Below are positions 36,812 to 46,245 of a stretch of DNA of 64,000 bases, in pieces. Positions within the stretch are counted from its first letter, which is position 1; each line of letters begins with the position of its first letter. The stretch spans positions 744,001-808,000 of the forward strand of contig NZ_AYTB01000008.1 of the NCBI RefSeq assembly GCF_000505545.1. The letters are read 5' to 3'. The notes under the pieces were generated by a model. It was not told the origin of the DNA, ran no database searches, and saw only the letters and a program-made list of their open reading frames with translations. The stretch is from Kurthia huakuii LAM0618 (GTDB taxonomy: Bacteria > Bacillota > Bacilli > Bacillales_A > Planococcaceae). The translations under genes were made by a program, and so were the position numbers.

Positions 36812-39229
36812 TTATTTTGCAACGATATTTACTAATTTACCTGGAACTGCGATTACTTTTTTCACGTCTTTGCCATCGATTTGTTCTTTTACATTGTCGT
36901 CAGCAAGTGCGATTTGTTCTAACTCTTCGCGTGAAGCATCTTTTGCTACCATTAATTTAGCACGAACTTTACCATTTACTTGAACAACGATTTCTACTTC
37001 ATCGTCAACAAGTTTTGTTTCGTCAAATGTTGGCCATGCTGTATACGTAATTGTTTCCGTATGACCTAGTTTTGCCCAAAGCTCCTCTGCTACGTGTGGT
37101 GCGATTGGTGATAACATTTTTACGAAGCCTTCAGCATACTCAGTTGGTACAACGTCTGCCTTGTAGCAATCGTTAATGAATACCATCATTTGAGAAATCG
37201 ATGTATTGAAGCGGATATGTTCGTTGTTATCTGTTACTTTTTGTACTGTTTGGTTGTACACTTTTTCTAATGTTGTATCTGTTGAAGCTTGGATTTTTGA
37301 CGATAATTCGTCTGTTTCTTCATTAATAAATAGACGCCATACGCGATCTAAGAAACGACGTGCACCATCTAAGCCATTTTCAGACCAAGGAATTGATGCT
37401 TCAAGTGGGCCCATAAACATTTCGTATAAACGAAGCGTATCGGCACCGTGTGATTCAATAATGTCATCTGGGTTTACAACATTCCCTTTTGATTTTGACA
37501 TTTTTTCATTACCTTCACCAAGAATCATCCCTTGGTTAAATAATTTTTGGAATGGTTCTTTTGTTGGTACAATGCCTAGATCGTAAAGCACTTTATGCCA
37601 GAAGCGTGCATATAATAAGTGAAGAACTGCGTGCTCTTGACCACCGATGTAAATGTCTACTGGTAACCAACGTTTTAGAAGTTCAGGGTCAGCGATTGCT
37701 TCTGTGTTATGTGGATCGATGTAGCGTAAGAAGTACCATGAAGAACCAGCCCACTGCGGCATTGTATTCGTTTCACGGCGACCTTTCATACCTGTTTCTG
37801 GATGCACAACATTTACCCAATCTTCAACGTTAGCAAGTGGTGATTCCCCTGTACCTGATGGATGGATATTATCTGTTTTTGGAAGTTCAAGTGGTAATTG
37901 TTCTTCCGGTACTGTTGTGATTGAGCCATCTTCCCAATGGATTACTGGAATTGGTTCACCCCAATAACGTTGACGAGAGAATAACCAGTCGCGTAGACGG
38001 TAAGAGATTTTTTTCGTACCAACATGGTTTTCTTCTAACCATGCGATTGCTGTTGCAATTCCTTCTTGTTTACCAAGACCATCTAAGAAATCAGAGTTAA
38101 TATGTGGGCCATCTTCAGTAAATGCTGCTTCTTCTACGTTGCCACCTTCAAGTACTGCGATGATTGGTAATTCGAATTTTTTCGCAAATTCATAGTCGCG
38201 CTCATCATGTGCTGGAACGGCCATGATTGCACCTGTACCATAAGTAGCTAATACATAATCTGCAATCCAAATAGGCACTTCTTTCCCGTTGATTGGGTTG
38301 ATGGCATACGCACCTGTGAATACACCTGATTTTGTTTTCGCTAAGTCGGTACGCTCTAAATCAGATTTCATTTTCACTTCATCTAAGTAAGCTGTAACCG
38401 TTGCTTGTTGTTCAGGTGTTGTAATTTTGGATACAAGCTCATGCTCTGGTGCAAGTACTGTGTACGTAGCGCCGAATAATGTATCTGGACGCGTTGTGAA
38501 AACGGTAAATTTATCATTTGTTGTCGTAACTGTAAAGTCCACTTCCGCACCTTCAGAGCGACCAATCCAGTGACGTTGCATATCTTTAATGTTTTCTGGC
38601 CAATCAACATCTTCAAGGTCATCGATTAAACGATCTGCATATGCCGTAATTTTTAGCATCCATTGTTTCATTGGGCGGCGTTCTACTGGGTGACCACCGC
38701 GCTCTGATTTGCCATCGATTACTTCTTCATTCGCAAGTACGGTACCAAGCGCTGGGCACCAGTTTACTGCTACTTCATCGATATAAGCTAATCCTTTATT
38801 ATAAAGTTGAATGAAAATCCATTGTGTCCATTTGTAGTAAGATGGGTCCGTCGTATTAATTTCACGATCCCAATCATAGCTAAAGCCAAGTTCTTGAATT
38901 TGACGCTTGAATGTTGCGATATTTTTCGCTGTAAATTCAGCTGGGTCATTCCCTGTATCTAAAGCATATTGTTCTGCTGGAAGACCGAATGCATCCCATC
39001 CCATTGGGTGAAGTACATTGTAGCCTTGCATGCGTTTGAAGCGAGATAAAATATCTGTCGCTGTGTAACCTTCAGGGTGTCCTACGTGTAATCCTGCACC
39101 TGATGGATACGGGAACATATCTAATGCGTAGAATTTTGGTTTTTCTGGTTCGTTTGTCGTTTTGAATGTTTTATTGACATCCCAAACTTTTTGCCATTTC
39201 TTTTCAATTTCTTTATGGTTGAAACTCAA
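36812..39229 (-). CDS. leuS: Leucyl-tRNA synthetase (TTG start)
   Basis: An 805-residue class I synthetase. The HIGH motif lies in [15 protein letters not shown] (about residues 41-55), the CP1 editing domain at about 220-415, KMSKS in [10 protein letters not shown] (about 580), and an anticodon-binding C-terminal domain follows. Length is normal for bacterial LeuRS. The start is TTG at 39229, eight bases after AAGGAGG, and the family N-terminus [12 protein letters not shown] begins there. Controlled by a Leu T-box in its leader. Confidence 0.97.
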   Translation of the reverse strand: MSFNHKEIEKKWQKVWDVNKTFKTTNEPEKPKFYALDMFPYPSGAGLHVGHPEGYTATDILSRFKRMQGYNVLHPMGWDAFGLPAEQYALDTGNDPAEFTAKNIATFKRQIQELGFSYDWDREINTTDPSYYKWTQWIFIQLYNKGLAYIDEVAVNWCPALGTVLANEEVIDGKSERGGHPVERRPMKQWMLKITAYADRLIDDLEDVDWPENIKDMQRHWIGRSEGAEVDFTVTTTNDKFTVFTTRPDTLFGATYTVLAPEHELVSKITTPEQQATVTAYLDEVKMKSDLERTDLAKTKSGVFTGAYAINPINGKEVPIWIADYVLATYGTGAIMAVPAHDERDYEFAKKFELPIIAVLEGGNVEEAAFTEDGPHINSDFLDGLGKQEGIATAIAWLEENHVGTKKISYRLRDWLFSRQRYWGEPIPVIHWEDGSITTVPEEQLPLELPKTDNIHPSGTGESPLANVEDWVNVVHPETGMKGRRETNTMPQWAGSSWYFLRYIDPHNTEAIADPELLKRWLPVDIYIGGQEHAVLHLLYARFWHKVLYDLGIVPTKEPFQKLFNQGMILGEGNEKMSKSKGNVVNPDDIIESHGADTLRLYEMFMGPLEASIPWSENGLDGARRFLDRVWRLFINEETDELSSKIQASTDTTLEKVYNQTVQKVTDNNEHIRFNTSISQMMVFINDCYKADVVPTEYAEGFVKMLSPIAPHVAEELWAKLGHTETITYTAWPTFDETKLVDDEVEIVVQVNGKVRAKLMVAKDASREELEQIALADDNVKEQIDGKDVKKVIAVPGKLVNIVAK

Positions 39230-39257
39230 AGTAATTGCCTCCTTTTATGTTTTAAAC

Positions 39258-39504
39258 GTAAAAAAAAGCTGCCATCCCTTATAAAAGGGACGACAGCTCG
39301 ACGCTACCGCGGTACCACCCAAATTAGTGTACTCACTCAACTTGAATCCTTAACGCGGACAGACGACGTTGGTTAATTTACGTTCACCAATGTGACTCCA
39401 AGGCGAGTTCTGTTAATTCATCTACTAGTTTCCACCACCCACTAGCTCTCTATAAGCAATCCTTAACGTACTATTCCTCTTCAATGCCATATCATATTGC
39501 CCTC
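39258..39504 (-). promoter_or_regulatory. T-box leader of leuS (leucine specifier)
   Basis: On the minus strand GGGTGGTACCGCG lies at 39306-39318. The terminator stem AGCTG...TCCCTT / AAGGGA...CAGCT (39268-39298) with a T run follows. In stem I a CTC triplet at 39405-39407 lies in the sequence GAACTCGCC, as expected for a leucine specifier. Uncharged tRNA-Leu should favour antitermination. Confidence 0.92.
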
Positions 39505-39533
39505 ATTGTACTTGAATTGCTGAACATTGACAA
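39505..39533 (-). promoter_or_regulatory. Sigma-A promoter of leuS
   Basis: Minus-strand TTGTCA (39533-39528) and TACAAT (39510-39505), 17 bases apart. Confidence 0.75.
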
Positions 39534-39557
39534 GAGATTACACTATTTTTAGACTTT

Positions 39558-40724
39558 TTATATCTTTTTCTTCAGTGGCAAATGATATAGTGAATACGGG
39601 ATAATCGACAGCGCTAAAATAATCATTAGGAAATAGAATGTAAAATGCATACCATATAAATCAGCTAATAAGCCACCGAAGAATGGCCCTATCATTTTCC
39701 CCATCGTATTAAATGAGTTAATCAACCCTTGATAAAAGCCATCTCGTCCTGGTGGTGCTAACATGCTCACAACAGTTGGTACAGTTGGCCACACGAACAT
39801 TTCACCGAACGTTAAAATGACCATCGCGACTAAAAACATCGTAAATTGTTCCGCTAAGCTTAGCACATAAAATGACACGATGAAAATTAGCACACCCGTT
39901 ATAATCATGACCTGATAGCGATCACCTAAGCGTTTAATAATTGGATTAATAAGCGGTTGTCCTAAAACAATTAAGACACCATTAACCATCCATAATAAAC
40001 TATATTGATTTAATGAAATACCGACCTCTTGTGTATAGACTGAAATCGTCGTTGTCCATTGTGTATAAACGGCCCAACCGAGCATATAACCAATCCCTAA
40101 AATACATAAAGCATACAGCGTCGCTTTGTCATTTACTTTCTTACCTTCACTAATTACATTCGATGGTGCGAGGCCATACCCTTGTGGAATTGCCTTATAT
40201 GTTAACGCTACAAAAAAGAATGCAATATACATAATTAAATTCGCCATAAAAATATAATCAAAACTAACGTTAGCAATAACACCCGCTAATGCTGGCCCTA
40301 AGGCAACACCGACATTTTGCGCTAAATAAATCGCATTAAACCCTTTACGTCCACCTTCAGGCCAAGCTGTACCGACCATTGCAAACATACAAGGAAATAC
40401 CATGCCTCCTGTAAAGCCAATCCATGTTAAAAACCAAACGTAATGAGGCCAGCCATGCCAAATTGTTAAACCGGCTAAGCCAATAATCGTTAATATTGTG
40501 CCGATCATTATCGTGCGGAAACCACCTAAACGGTCAAATAAAAACCCACCTAATAAATTACCGACAACCCCTGCTGCGGCATTTGCCATTAATACTAGGC
40601 CCGCAACCGATAAAGTTTGTCCTAACTGTTCATGCATATAAATGGTGTTAAGTGGCCATAAAAAAGCATTTCCCACTGTATTAATGACCATACCTATTAC
40701 AAGAAGCCAGACGTTTTTTGGCAT
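39558..40724 (-). CDS. MFS transporter (YttB-like)
   Basis: A 388-residue protein with twelve predicted membrane helices and the MFS loop motif GGFLFDRLGGFRTI between helices 2 and 3. It resembles B. subtilis YttB, a putative multidrug efflux protein located next to leuS. The substrate cannot be read from the sequence. The ATG at 40724 is eight bases after AGGAGG; the TTG six bases upstream is too close to that site. Confidence 0.85.
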   Translation of the reverse strand: MPKNVWLLVIGMVINTVGNAFLWPLNTIYMHEQLGQTLSVAGLVLMANAAAGVVGNLLGGFLFDRLGGFRTIMIGTILTIIGLAGLTIWHGWPHYVWFLTWIGFTGGMVFPCMFAMVGTAWPEGGRKGFNAIYLAQNVGVALGPALAGVIANVSFDYIFMANLIMYIAFFFVALTYKAIPQGYGLAPSNVISEGKKVNDKATLYALCILGIGYMLGWAVYTQWTTTISVYTQEVGISLNQYSLLWMVNGVLIVLGQPLINPIIKRLGDRYQVMIITGVLIFIVSFYVLSLAEQFTMFLVAMVILTFGEMFVWPTVPTVVSMLAPPGRDGFYQGLINSFNTMGKMIGPFFGGLLADLYGMHFTFYFLMIILALSIIPYSLYHLPLKKKI

Positions 40725-40885
40725 ACGCAAAACCTCCTATACAATTTATATCTTCGTCATCGTAACAAAAGTCTACACAAATTGACAATGTTATCTTTTG
40801 AAACTCCTACTTTTGGATGAGTAGAAAGTAGTCGTCTGACATTGCCTCACATGATACAATAAATTGTTGAGGAGTGAAATAAGAA

Positions 40886-41857
40886 ATGACAGAAACAAAT
40901 CCAACAGAATTTCCGTTCCCATCAGACGGGAAACGTTATTATACATGGAATCGTTATTTGCGCGATGAATTCGGCTGTAAAGTTTTTAAAGTAGCACTTG
41001 ATGCAGGCTTTGACTGCCCAAACCGTGACGGCACCGTAGCATTTGGTGGTTGTACATTTTGTTCAGCAGCCGGTTCAGGTGACTTTGCAGGTGACCGTGT
41101 AGATCCAATCCCTGTTCAGTTCGAAAAAATTAAAGAGCGTATGCAACATAAATGGAAAGATGGCAAGACAATGGCCTATTTCCAAGCTTACACAAATACG
41201 CATGCACCCCTACCTGTATTAAAAGAAAAATTTGAAGCCGCACTTGCTTGTGAGGGTGTGATGGGTTTAAGTATTGCAACGCGCCCTGACTGTTTGCCAG
41301 ATGATGTCGTTGAGTATTTAGCAGAATTAAATGCGCGCACATACTTATGGGTAGAGCTTGGGCTGCAAACAATCCATGAAAAAACAGCAAATTTAATTAA
41401 CCGCGCGCACGATTTCCAAACCTATGTAGAAGGTGTCGAAAAACTACGTAAACATGGTATTCGTGTATGTACGCATATTATTAACGGTCTTCCACTCGAA
41501 GATTATGACATGATGCTTGAAACGGCACGCGTTGCTGGTCAACTTGATGTACAAGCAATTAAAATCCATTTACTGCATTTATTAAAAGGCACACCACTTG
41601 TAAAACAATACGAAAAAGGGCAATTAACGTTAATGGAAAAAGATGCGTACATTCAATTAGTAGCCGACCAACTCGAAGTGATTCCACCAGAGATGGTTGT
41701 ACAACGTATTACAGGTGACGGTCCAATTGATTTAATGGTTGGTCCAATGTGGTCTGTGAATAAATGGGAAGTTTTAAATGGGATTGATGCTGAGTTAGCT
41801 ACTCGTGATAGCTGGCAAGGTAAATTATATAAGAAAGAAGAAGTGACAACTCGATGA
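40886..41857 (+). CDS. TIGR01212 family radical SAM protein (YtqA)
   Basis: A 323-residue radical SAM enzyme of the YhcC/YtqA family. The iron-sulfur cysteines are in FDCPNRDGTVAFGGCTFCS (about residues 33-51). TRPDCLPDDVV and GLQTIHEKT are typical of MiaB/Elp3-like radical SAM barrels. Its product is not established. It overlaps the following methyltransferase gene by ATGA, a pairing conserved as ytqA-ytqB in Bacillus, which suggests related work on tRNA. Confidence 0.9.
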   Translation: MTETNPTEFPFPSDGKRYYTWNRYLRDEFGCKVFKVALDAGFDCPNRDGTVAFGGCTFCSAAGSGDFAGDRVDPIPVQFEKIKERMQHKWKDGKTMAYFQAYTNTHAPLPVLKEKFEAALACEGVMGLSIATRPDCLPDDVVEYLAELNARTYLWVELGLQTIHEKTANLINRAHDFQTYVEGVEKLRKHGIRVCTHIINGLPLEDYDMMLETARVAGQLDVQAIKIHLLHLLKGTPLVKQYEKGQLTLMEKDAYIQLVADQLEVIPPEMVVQRITGDGPIDLMVGPMWSVNKWEVLNGIDAELATRDSWQGKLYKKEEVTTR

Positions 41858-42462
41858 AGCTAGAGCGCGTATTGGACTACGCGAAAACATTGCTACGTAA
41901 ATCTATTGATTTTGGAGATGTCGCAATTGATGCGACGGCTGGAAACGGCCATGATACTTTATATTTAACAGAACTTGTTGGTGATACAGGTCACGTATTT
42001 GCCTTTGATGTGCAACAACAAGCTTTGGATGCTACTGCAACGCGCCTGAAAGAACACGCTGTTTTTGAGCGCACAACGTTAATTTTAGATGGCCATGAGC
42101 AAGTAGCAAATTATGTAGACGAACCAATTGGTGGCGCTATTTTTAATTTAGGCTACTTACCTGGAGCTGACCATACGGTGACAACACATGGTAATACAAC
42201 GATCCAAGCTATTGATAACATGCTGGATATGATGAAACTAGGTGGTATCGTTGTCCTTGTTGTTTATCATGGACATGAAGGCGGCAAAGAAGAGCGTAAT
42301 GCCGTACTAAATTACGTTGAAACATTGCCACAAAAACAAGTACATGTGCTACGCTATGATTTCTTAAATCAAAAAAATGATCCACCGTTTATCATCGCAC
42401 TAGAAAAAGTTAAACCATATACACTATCTGTACTTGCTGAAAAACAAGCAGTCGTACAATAA
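41854..42462 (+). CDS. mnmM: tRNA wobble-uridine methyltransferase MnmM (YtqB)
   Basis: A 202-residue Rossmann-fold SAM methyltransferase. Motif I is AIDATAGNGHDTLYL (about residues 26-40), followed by GHVFAFDVQQQAL, and NLGYLPGADH in place of an NPPY-type catalytic block. B. subtilis YtqB has been identified as MnmM, which methylates nm5(s2)U34 to mnm5(s2)U34 in tRNA, a step done by MnmC in E. coli. Coupled to ytqA by ATGA overlap. Confidence 0.85.
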   Translation: MKLERVLDYAKTLLRKSIDFGDVAIDATAGNGHDTLYLTELVGDTGHVFAFDVQQQALDATATRLKEHAVFERTTLILDGHEQVANYVDEPIGGAIFNLGYLPGADHTVTTHGNTTIQAIDNMLDMMKLGGIVVLVVYHGHEGGKEERNAVLNYVETLPQKQVHVLRYDFLNQKNDPPFIIALEKVKPYTLSVLAEKQAVVQ

Positions 42463-42465
42463 GAA

Positions 42466-42498
42466 AAGAGGCTCGGATTCAATCCAAGCCTCTTTTTT
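42466..42498. terminator. Bidirectional terminator between mnmM and the symporter gene
   Basis: AAAAGAGGCT...GGATT pairs with AATCC...AGCCTCTTTTTT. Confidence 0.85.
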
Positions 42499-42505
42499 AT
42501 GCTCT

Positions 42506-43945
42506 TTATTTTTTTTTCATCCAGAAATCAGCGTTTTTAATACCAAGCTCTTCCGGGTTAAACACAGGGTCCTTCCCTGTTTTCTTTTGTCGTTCGTAGT
42601 CTTTTAACGCAATTAATGCGGGTTTTACTAAGAACAGTAACGCAATAACATTGACCCAAACCATGATACCTAAGCCAATATCACCTAATACCCAAGCCGA
42701 TGCTGAAGGGCGAACGGCACCAAAGTATGTCGCTAGTAAAATGACTACTTGTACACCACGAATACCTAACTTTAATTTTTTACCATCAAAAATATAGGCC
42801 ATATTCGTTTCAGCAATATAGTAATAAGACATCGTTGTTGTAAAGGCGAAGAAGAACAATGCTAATGCTACGAAAATCGTACCAAATCCGGCAATTGGGA
42901 ACGCGGCATCAACAGCATGTTGTGTAAACGCTGTTCCAGCTTCAATACCTGGTAAATTTTCGACGATAAATGGACCAGCACCTTCATCTTCTTGCACATT
43001 GTACATACCTGTGAATAAAATCATAAATGCCGTTGCTGTACATACTAAAAATGTATCTAAATAAACAGAAGCTGCTTGTACTAAACCTTGTTTCACTGGG
43101 TGAGATACTTCAGCTGCGGCTGCTGGGTGTGGCCCTGTACCTTGCCCTGCTTCATTGGCATAAATACCACGCTTCACGCCCCACGCAATCGCGGCACCAA
43201 CAATACCACCAAACATTTCATCAGCACCAAATGCACTGCTAAAAATCAAAGCGAATATCGCTGGTACTTGCTCGATATTCATAATAATAATAATAGCGGC
43301 TACTAAAATATATGCAATCGCCATAAACGGTACGATAAATGATGCGGCTGCGGCAATACGTTTCACGCCACCGACAATAATCAACCCTAAAATTAAACAA
43401 ACGGCTAAACCTGAAACCCAATGCGGTAATTCAAATGCATTGTACATCGCGTCTGCAATCGCATTCGCTTGTACAGTCGGTTGTAAAAATGACATTGCAA
43501 TCAGTGCTGCAATCGCAAAAATCATACCTAACCAACGTTTACCTGTAAATTTATGTATGTAAAATGCTGGGCCGCCTCGATAGACGCCATTTTTTTCTTC
43601 TTTATAAATTTGTGCAAGTGTTGATTCTACATAAGCAGTTGCTGCGCCCATAAATGCGATAACCCACATCCAAAAAATAGCCCCTGGCCCACCAAATGCA
43701 ATTGCTGTCGCCGTACCAGCAATATTCCCTGTACCAATACGACCTGATAATGCCATCGACATCGCTTGGAATGATGACACACCTGCATCCGATTTCTTTC
43801 CTCGGAAGATTTGGCCAAACATATCCTTTATAAAACGGACTTGAACCCCTTTTGTTAAAATTGTAAAAATAACCCCGACAAGCATAATTCCATAAATCAT
43901 CCACGGTCCCCATAAGAGATCGTAAAGCGTATTAATAAATTCCAT
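42506..43945 (-). CDS. alsT: Sodium:alanine/glycine symporter (AGCS family)
   Basis: A 479-residue AGCS transporter with about eleven membrane helices. Family motifs are SGRIGTGNIAGTATAIAFGGPGA (about residues 67-89), ESTLAQIYK and GIYANEAGQGTGPHPAAAAEVSHP (about 265-288). It imports small neutral amino acids with sodium; AlsT of B. subtilis is reported as a glutamine transporter, so the substrate is uncertain. The upstream region has a TATAAT (44010-44005, minus strand) and a cre-like site, suggesting carbon control. Confidence 0.88.
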   Translation of the reverse strand: MEFINTLYDLLWGPWMIYGIMLVGVIFTILTKGVQVRFIKDMFGQIFRGKKSDAGVSSFQAMSMALSGRIGTGNIAGTATAIAFGGPGAIFWMWVIAFMGAATAYVESTLAQIYKEEKNGVYRGGPAFYIHKFTGKRWLGMIFAIAALIAMSFLQPTVQANAIADAMYNAFELPHWVSGLAVCLILGLIIVGGVKRIAAAASFIVPFMAIAYILVAAIIIIMNIEQVPAIFALIFSSAFGADEMFGGIVGAAIAWGVKRGIYANEAGQGTGPHPAAAAEVSHPVKQGLVQAASVYLDTFLVCTATAFMILFTGMYNVQEDEGAGPFIVENLPGIEAGTAFTQHAVDAAFPIAGFGTIFVALALFFFAFTTTMSYYYIAETNMAYIFDGKKLKLGIRGVQVVILLATYFGAVRPSASAWVLGDIGLGIMVWVNVIALLFLVKPALIALKDYERQKKTGKDPVFNPEELGIKNADFWMKKK

Positions 43946-44261
43946 TATAACTTTCCTTCCTCATTGTGTGTTGCGAAAAATTCTTTTGCTATAACAATAG
44001 ATTCATTATATAAGACAAGCATTTGAAAATAAACGTCTATGTTCAATTAAAAACGCTTTCATATCAAAAAAAGTACTTATTGGCTATTTTCTGTTCTCTC
44101 CAAACAGACAAAACATAAAAATTTATGTTTTATAAACCTTTTAATATCGCCATTATTACTTTATTTTCAATTTTCCAGCAAAAATTGTCCTCCTTAAAAA
44201 CACTACAGTCATAATCCTTTATATGTCATCTGACTACCGTACCTCTAAAATTCCCCATAAT
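43946..44261 (-). other. AT-rich upstream region of the symporter gene
   Basis: No gene is seen. On the minus strand TATAAT lies at 44010-44005. A CcpA-operator-like TGAAAGCGTTTTTA (44061-44048, one mismatch to TGWNANCGNTNWCA) lies about 40 bases upstream of it. Confidence 0.5.
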
Positions 44262-44295
44262 AAAAACACCCTCTACGTCTACGAGGGTGTTTTTG
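44262..44295 (-). terminator. Terminator of the lysophospholipase-like gene
   Basis: AAAAACACCCTC and GAGGGTGTTTTT pair over 12 bases. Confidence 0.85.
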
Positions 44296-45096
44296 TTATT
44301 CTACAATATAACCGATATTTTTTAATGAGTTAAAGAGAAAACTTTCTACATAACCGAATACTAATTCTCGTTCAGGCTCTAAATATAAGTCATGATGACA
44401 TTTCGGCCATTCTTTATAAGTAAAATCTGAAATCGGCTGTTTTAATAACCATTTTTTCGCATAACTTATATCAATCACCTTATCTGCACCTGCGTTCATC
44501 ATAAGAACAGGAATGTCTGGCAATCCCTTCTCAGATTGTTGTAATGCTTTCATAAAGTGATGCAATTCATTGTACCACTTGACTGTTACAGTAGAATTGT
44601 ACATAATATCATCTTTAATTTCTAAATAAGCATCGTAACTACGCGTCAGTTGCTTCACTGTAATATCATGGTGGATTTTAAAACTACCAGCAATTTTGCT
44701 TAACCCTGGCACCGCATTTGAAACGCGTGATGGCTGGTGTTGCAAATGGAACCATGCAGACGTTAATATTAATCCTGCCACTTCATAACGATATTTTTGG
44801 ACAGCATATAACGCAAAAATTGCACCCATACCATGCCCAAATAAAAACACCGGTAAATTATAATCAAAAGCGGTCTCTACCATCAACTTCACATAACGTT
44901 CGTAATCTTTTAATGCTTCATCATGTACTTTTTTATGTTTGCTGTCCTCTCCATGCCCTGGAAGATCTCCAGCAATCACATGGAAGCCTCTTGAGCGTAA
45001 TTCCTCAATCAGCCACGCATAACGTCTATGATGCTCATATGCACTATGTATGACGACAGCAACGCCTCGCGCTTGTCCGTCAGCTTCCCATTTCCA
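44296..45096 (-). CDS. Lysophospholipase-like alpha/beta hydrolase lacking the serine nucleophile (YtpA homologue)
   Basis: A 266-residue alpha/beta hydrolase starting MWKWEADGQARGV, 12 bases after AAGGAG. It aligns throughout with B. subtilis YtpA, a lysophospholipase linked to bacilysocin. The acid (about residue 210, MNAGADKVID) and histidine (CHHDLYLEPER) are kept. However, the nucleophile elbow reads GHGMG instead of GHSMG, with Gly89 encoded by GGT at 44830-44832. The oxyanion segment reads VIHSAYEHH, where YtpA has HGASEYH. The frame is intact and codon use normal, so it is either a non-catalytic protein or uses different chemistry. Confidence 0.75.
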   Translation of the reverse strand, partial: WKWEADGQARGVAVVIHSAYEHHRRYAWLIEELRSRGFHVIAGDLPGHGEDSKHKKVHDEALKDYERYVKLMVETAFDYNLPVFLFGHGMGAIFALYAVQKYRYEVAGLILTSAWFHLQHQPSRVSNAVPGLSKIAGSFKIHHDITVKQLTRSYDAYLEIKDDIMYNSTVTVKWYNELHHFMKALQQSEKGLPDIPVLMMNAGADKVIDISYAKKWLLKQPISDFTYKEWPKCHHDLYLEPERELVFGYVESFLFNSLKNIGYIVE

Positions 45097-45223
45097 CATA
45101 AAATTAAATCGCTCCTTCTGTTTACTCTCTCCATTGTAACGCATAAATGCATTTAACTGTTCCAATAATACACGTAGTTTGGTACGATTAGATTAAATTT
45201 TTTATGAAATGAGGAGATTTGAT

Positions 45224-45751
45224 ATGCTATACCCGTTTAAAGATAAAGAGCCAACAATCGACCCTTCCGTCTTTTTAGGTGATGGTGTTGTTATTACCGG
45301 CGATGTGACAATTGGAAAAGAATCATCTATTTTCTATAATACCGTCATTCGCGGGGATGTTTCTCCAACGATTATTGGCGAACGCGTCAACATTCAAGAT
45401 TTAAGTTGTCTTCACCAAAGCCCTGCACATCCATTAATTTTAGAAGACGATGTGACAATTGGTCACCAAGCGACACTACATAGCTGTCACGTAAAAAAAG
45501 GTGCTCTTGTCGGTATGGCTTCAATCATTTTAGATGGTGCTGAAATTGGTGAAGGAGCTTTTATTGGTGCCGGGAGCCTTGTTACACAAGGAACAAAAAT
45601 TCCACCTAATATGTTAGCATTTGGTCGTCCCGCTAAAGTAGTACGCGCGTTGACAGACGAGGATAAACAAGATATGGCACGTATTTTGCGTGAATACTGC
45701 GAAAAAAGTCAGTATTATAAATCCGTGCAACAAACGCCAATTTTACGTTAA
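45224..45751 (+). CDS. Gamma-carbonic-anhydrase-like hexapeptide repeat protein (YtoA)
   Basis: A 175-residue left-handed beta-helix protein of the gamma-CA/PaaY/YrdA group. Hexapeptide repeats cover about residues 10-140, with FYNTVIRGDVSP, HQATLHSCHV and GHQ segments providing candidate metal-binding histidines, followed by a short C-terminal helix. It matches B. subtilis YtoA. Enzyme activity is unproven for this subgroup. The ATG at 45224 follows GAGGAG; an ATG at 45209 overlaps that site. Confidence 0.88.
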   Translation: MLYPFKDKEPTIDPSVFLGDGVVITGDVTIGKESSIFYNTVIRGDVSPTIIGERVNIQDLSCLHQSPAHPLILEDDVTIGHQATLHSCHVKKGALVGMASIILDGAEIGEGAFIGAGSLVTQGTKIPPNMLAFGRPAKVVRALTDEDKQDMARILREYCEKSQYYKSVQQTPILR

Positions 45752-45753
45752 TA

Positions 45754-45900
45754 CACAAAAAGAGGCTTTGACAAAACATGTCCTTTTCCTTTTTTAGCGT
45801 TTGCAACAAAAAACCGGAACCGCGCCACAGCGCGATTCCGGTTTTTCTTATGCTCATCTAAGAGGGTATTGTTACACGTATATCCCAGCCTCTTTTTGTG
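45754..45900. repeat. 147-bp intergenic element with 14-bp terminal inverted repeats
   Basis: CACAAAAAGAGGCT at 45754-45767 is the exact complement of AGCCTCTTTTTGTG at 45887-45900. Between them is a strong hairpin with A and T runs (45808-45846). No coding frame of substance lies within. The layout resembles small palindromic intergenic elements of Firmicutes that double as terminators; mobility is not shown by this single copy. Confidence 0.5.
45808..45846 (+). terminator. Central terminator hairpin after ytoA
   Basis: AAAAAACCGGAA..CGCGC and GCGCG..TTCCGGTTTTT flank a CACA loop. Confidence 0.8.
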
Positions 45901-45904
45901 CAAT

Positions 45905-45934
45905 AAAAAAGGTTGCGAGAAATCTCGCAACCTT
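45905..45934 (-). terminator. Terminator of the qox operon
   Basis: GGTTGCGAGA and TCTCGCAACC form a 10-bp stem, with a T run on the minus strand. Confidence 0.85.
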
Positions 45935-45962
45935 CTTCGGGGGAAACTCAATCTTTATGGGA

Positions 45963-46244
45963 TTAGTAACCCCAAACCATGGCAAGTAATGAACCGACGA
46001 TTGTTACAATCCCGATACCGAATGCGAATAATGTCGCAATCCAAATATCGACTTTATCATCTGTTTCACCAATATGCATGAATAACATTAATTGGACAGC
46101 TGCTTGGATTAATGCTGTAACAAGCAGGATAATCATACCAATAACCATAGATACGTCGAACCACACAACGGACAGTGCAGCAATCGTTAAGACTAATGAG
46201 CCAATAAAGCCGACGACGTGCTCTTTCGGAAATAATTCTGCCAT
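45963..46244 (-). CDS. qoxD: Cytochrome aa3 quinol oxidase subunit IV
   Basis: A 93-residue membrane protein with three predicted helices and the motif LIQAAVQLMLFMHI (about residues 44-57), typical of subunit IV of heme-copper quinol oxidases. It is not catalytic and is thought to aid assembly or stability of the complex. Last gene of qoxABCD, one base after qoxC. Confidence 0.9.
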   Translation of the reverse strand: MAELFPKEHVVGFIGSLVLTIAALSVVWFDVSMVIGMIILLVTALIQAAVQLMLFMHIGETDDKVDIWIATLFAFGIGIVTIVGSLLAMVWGY

Positions 46245-46245
46245 A

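Noticed and set aside
44718-45053. 111-codon frame antisense to the lysophospholipase-like gene
   Set aside because: Opposes a gene with clear homology along its length; no initiation signals.
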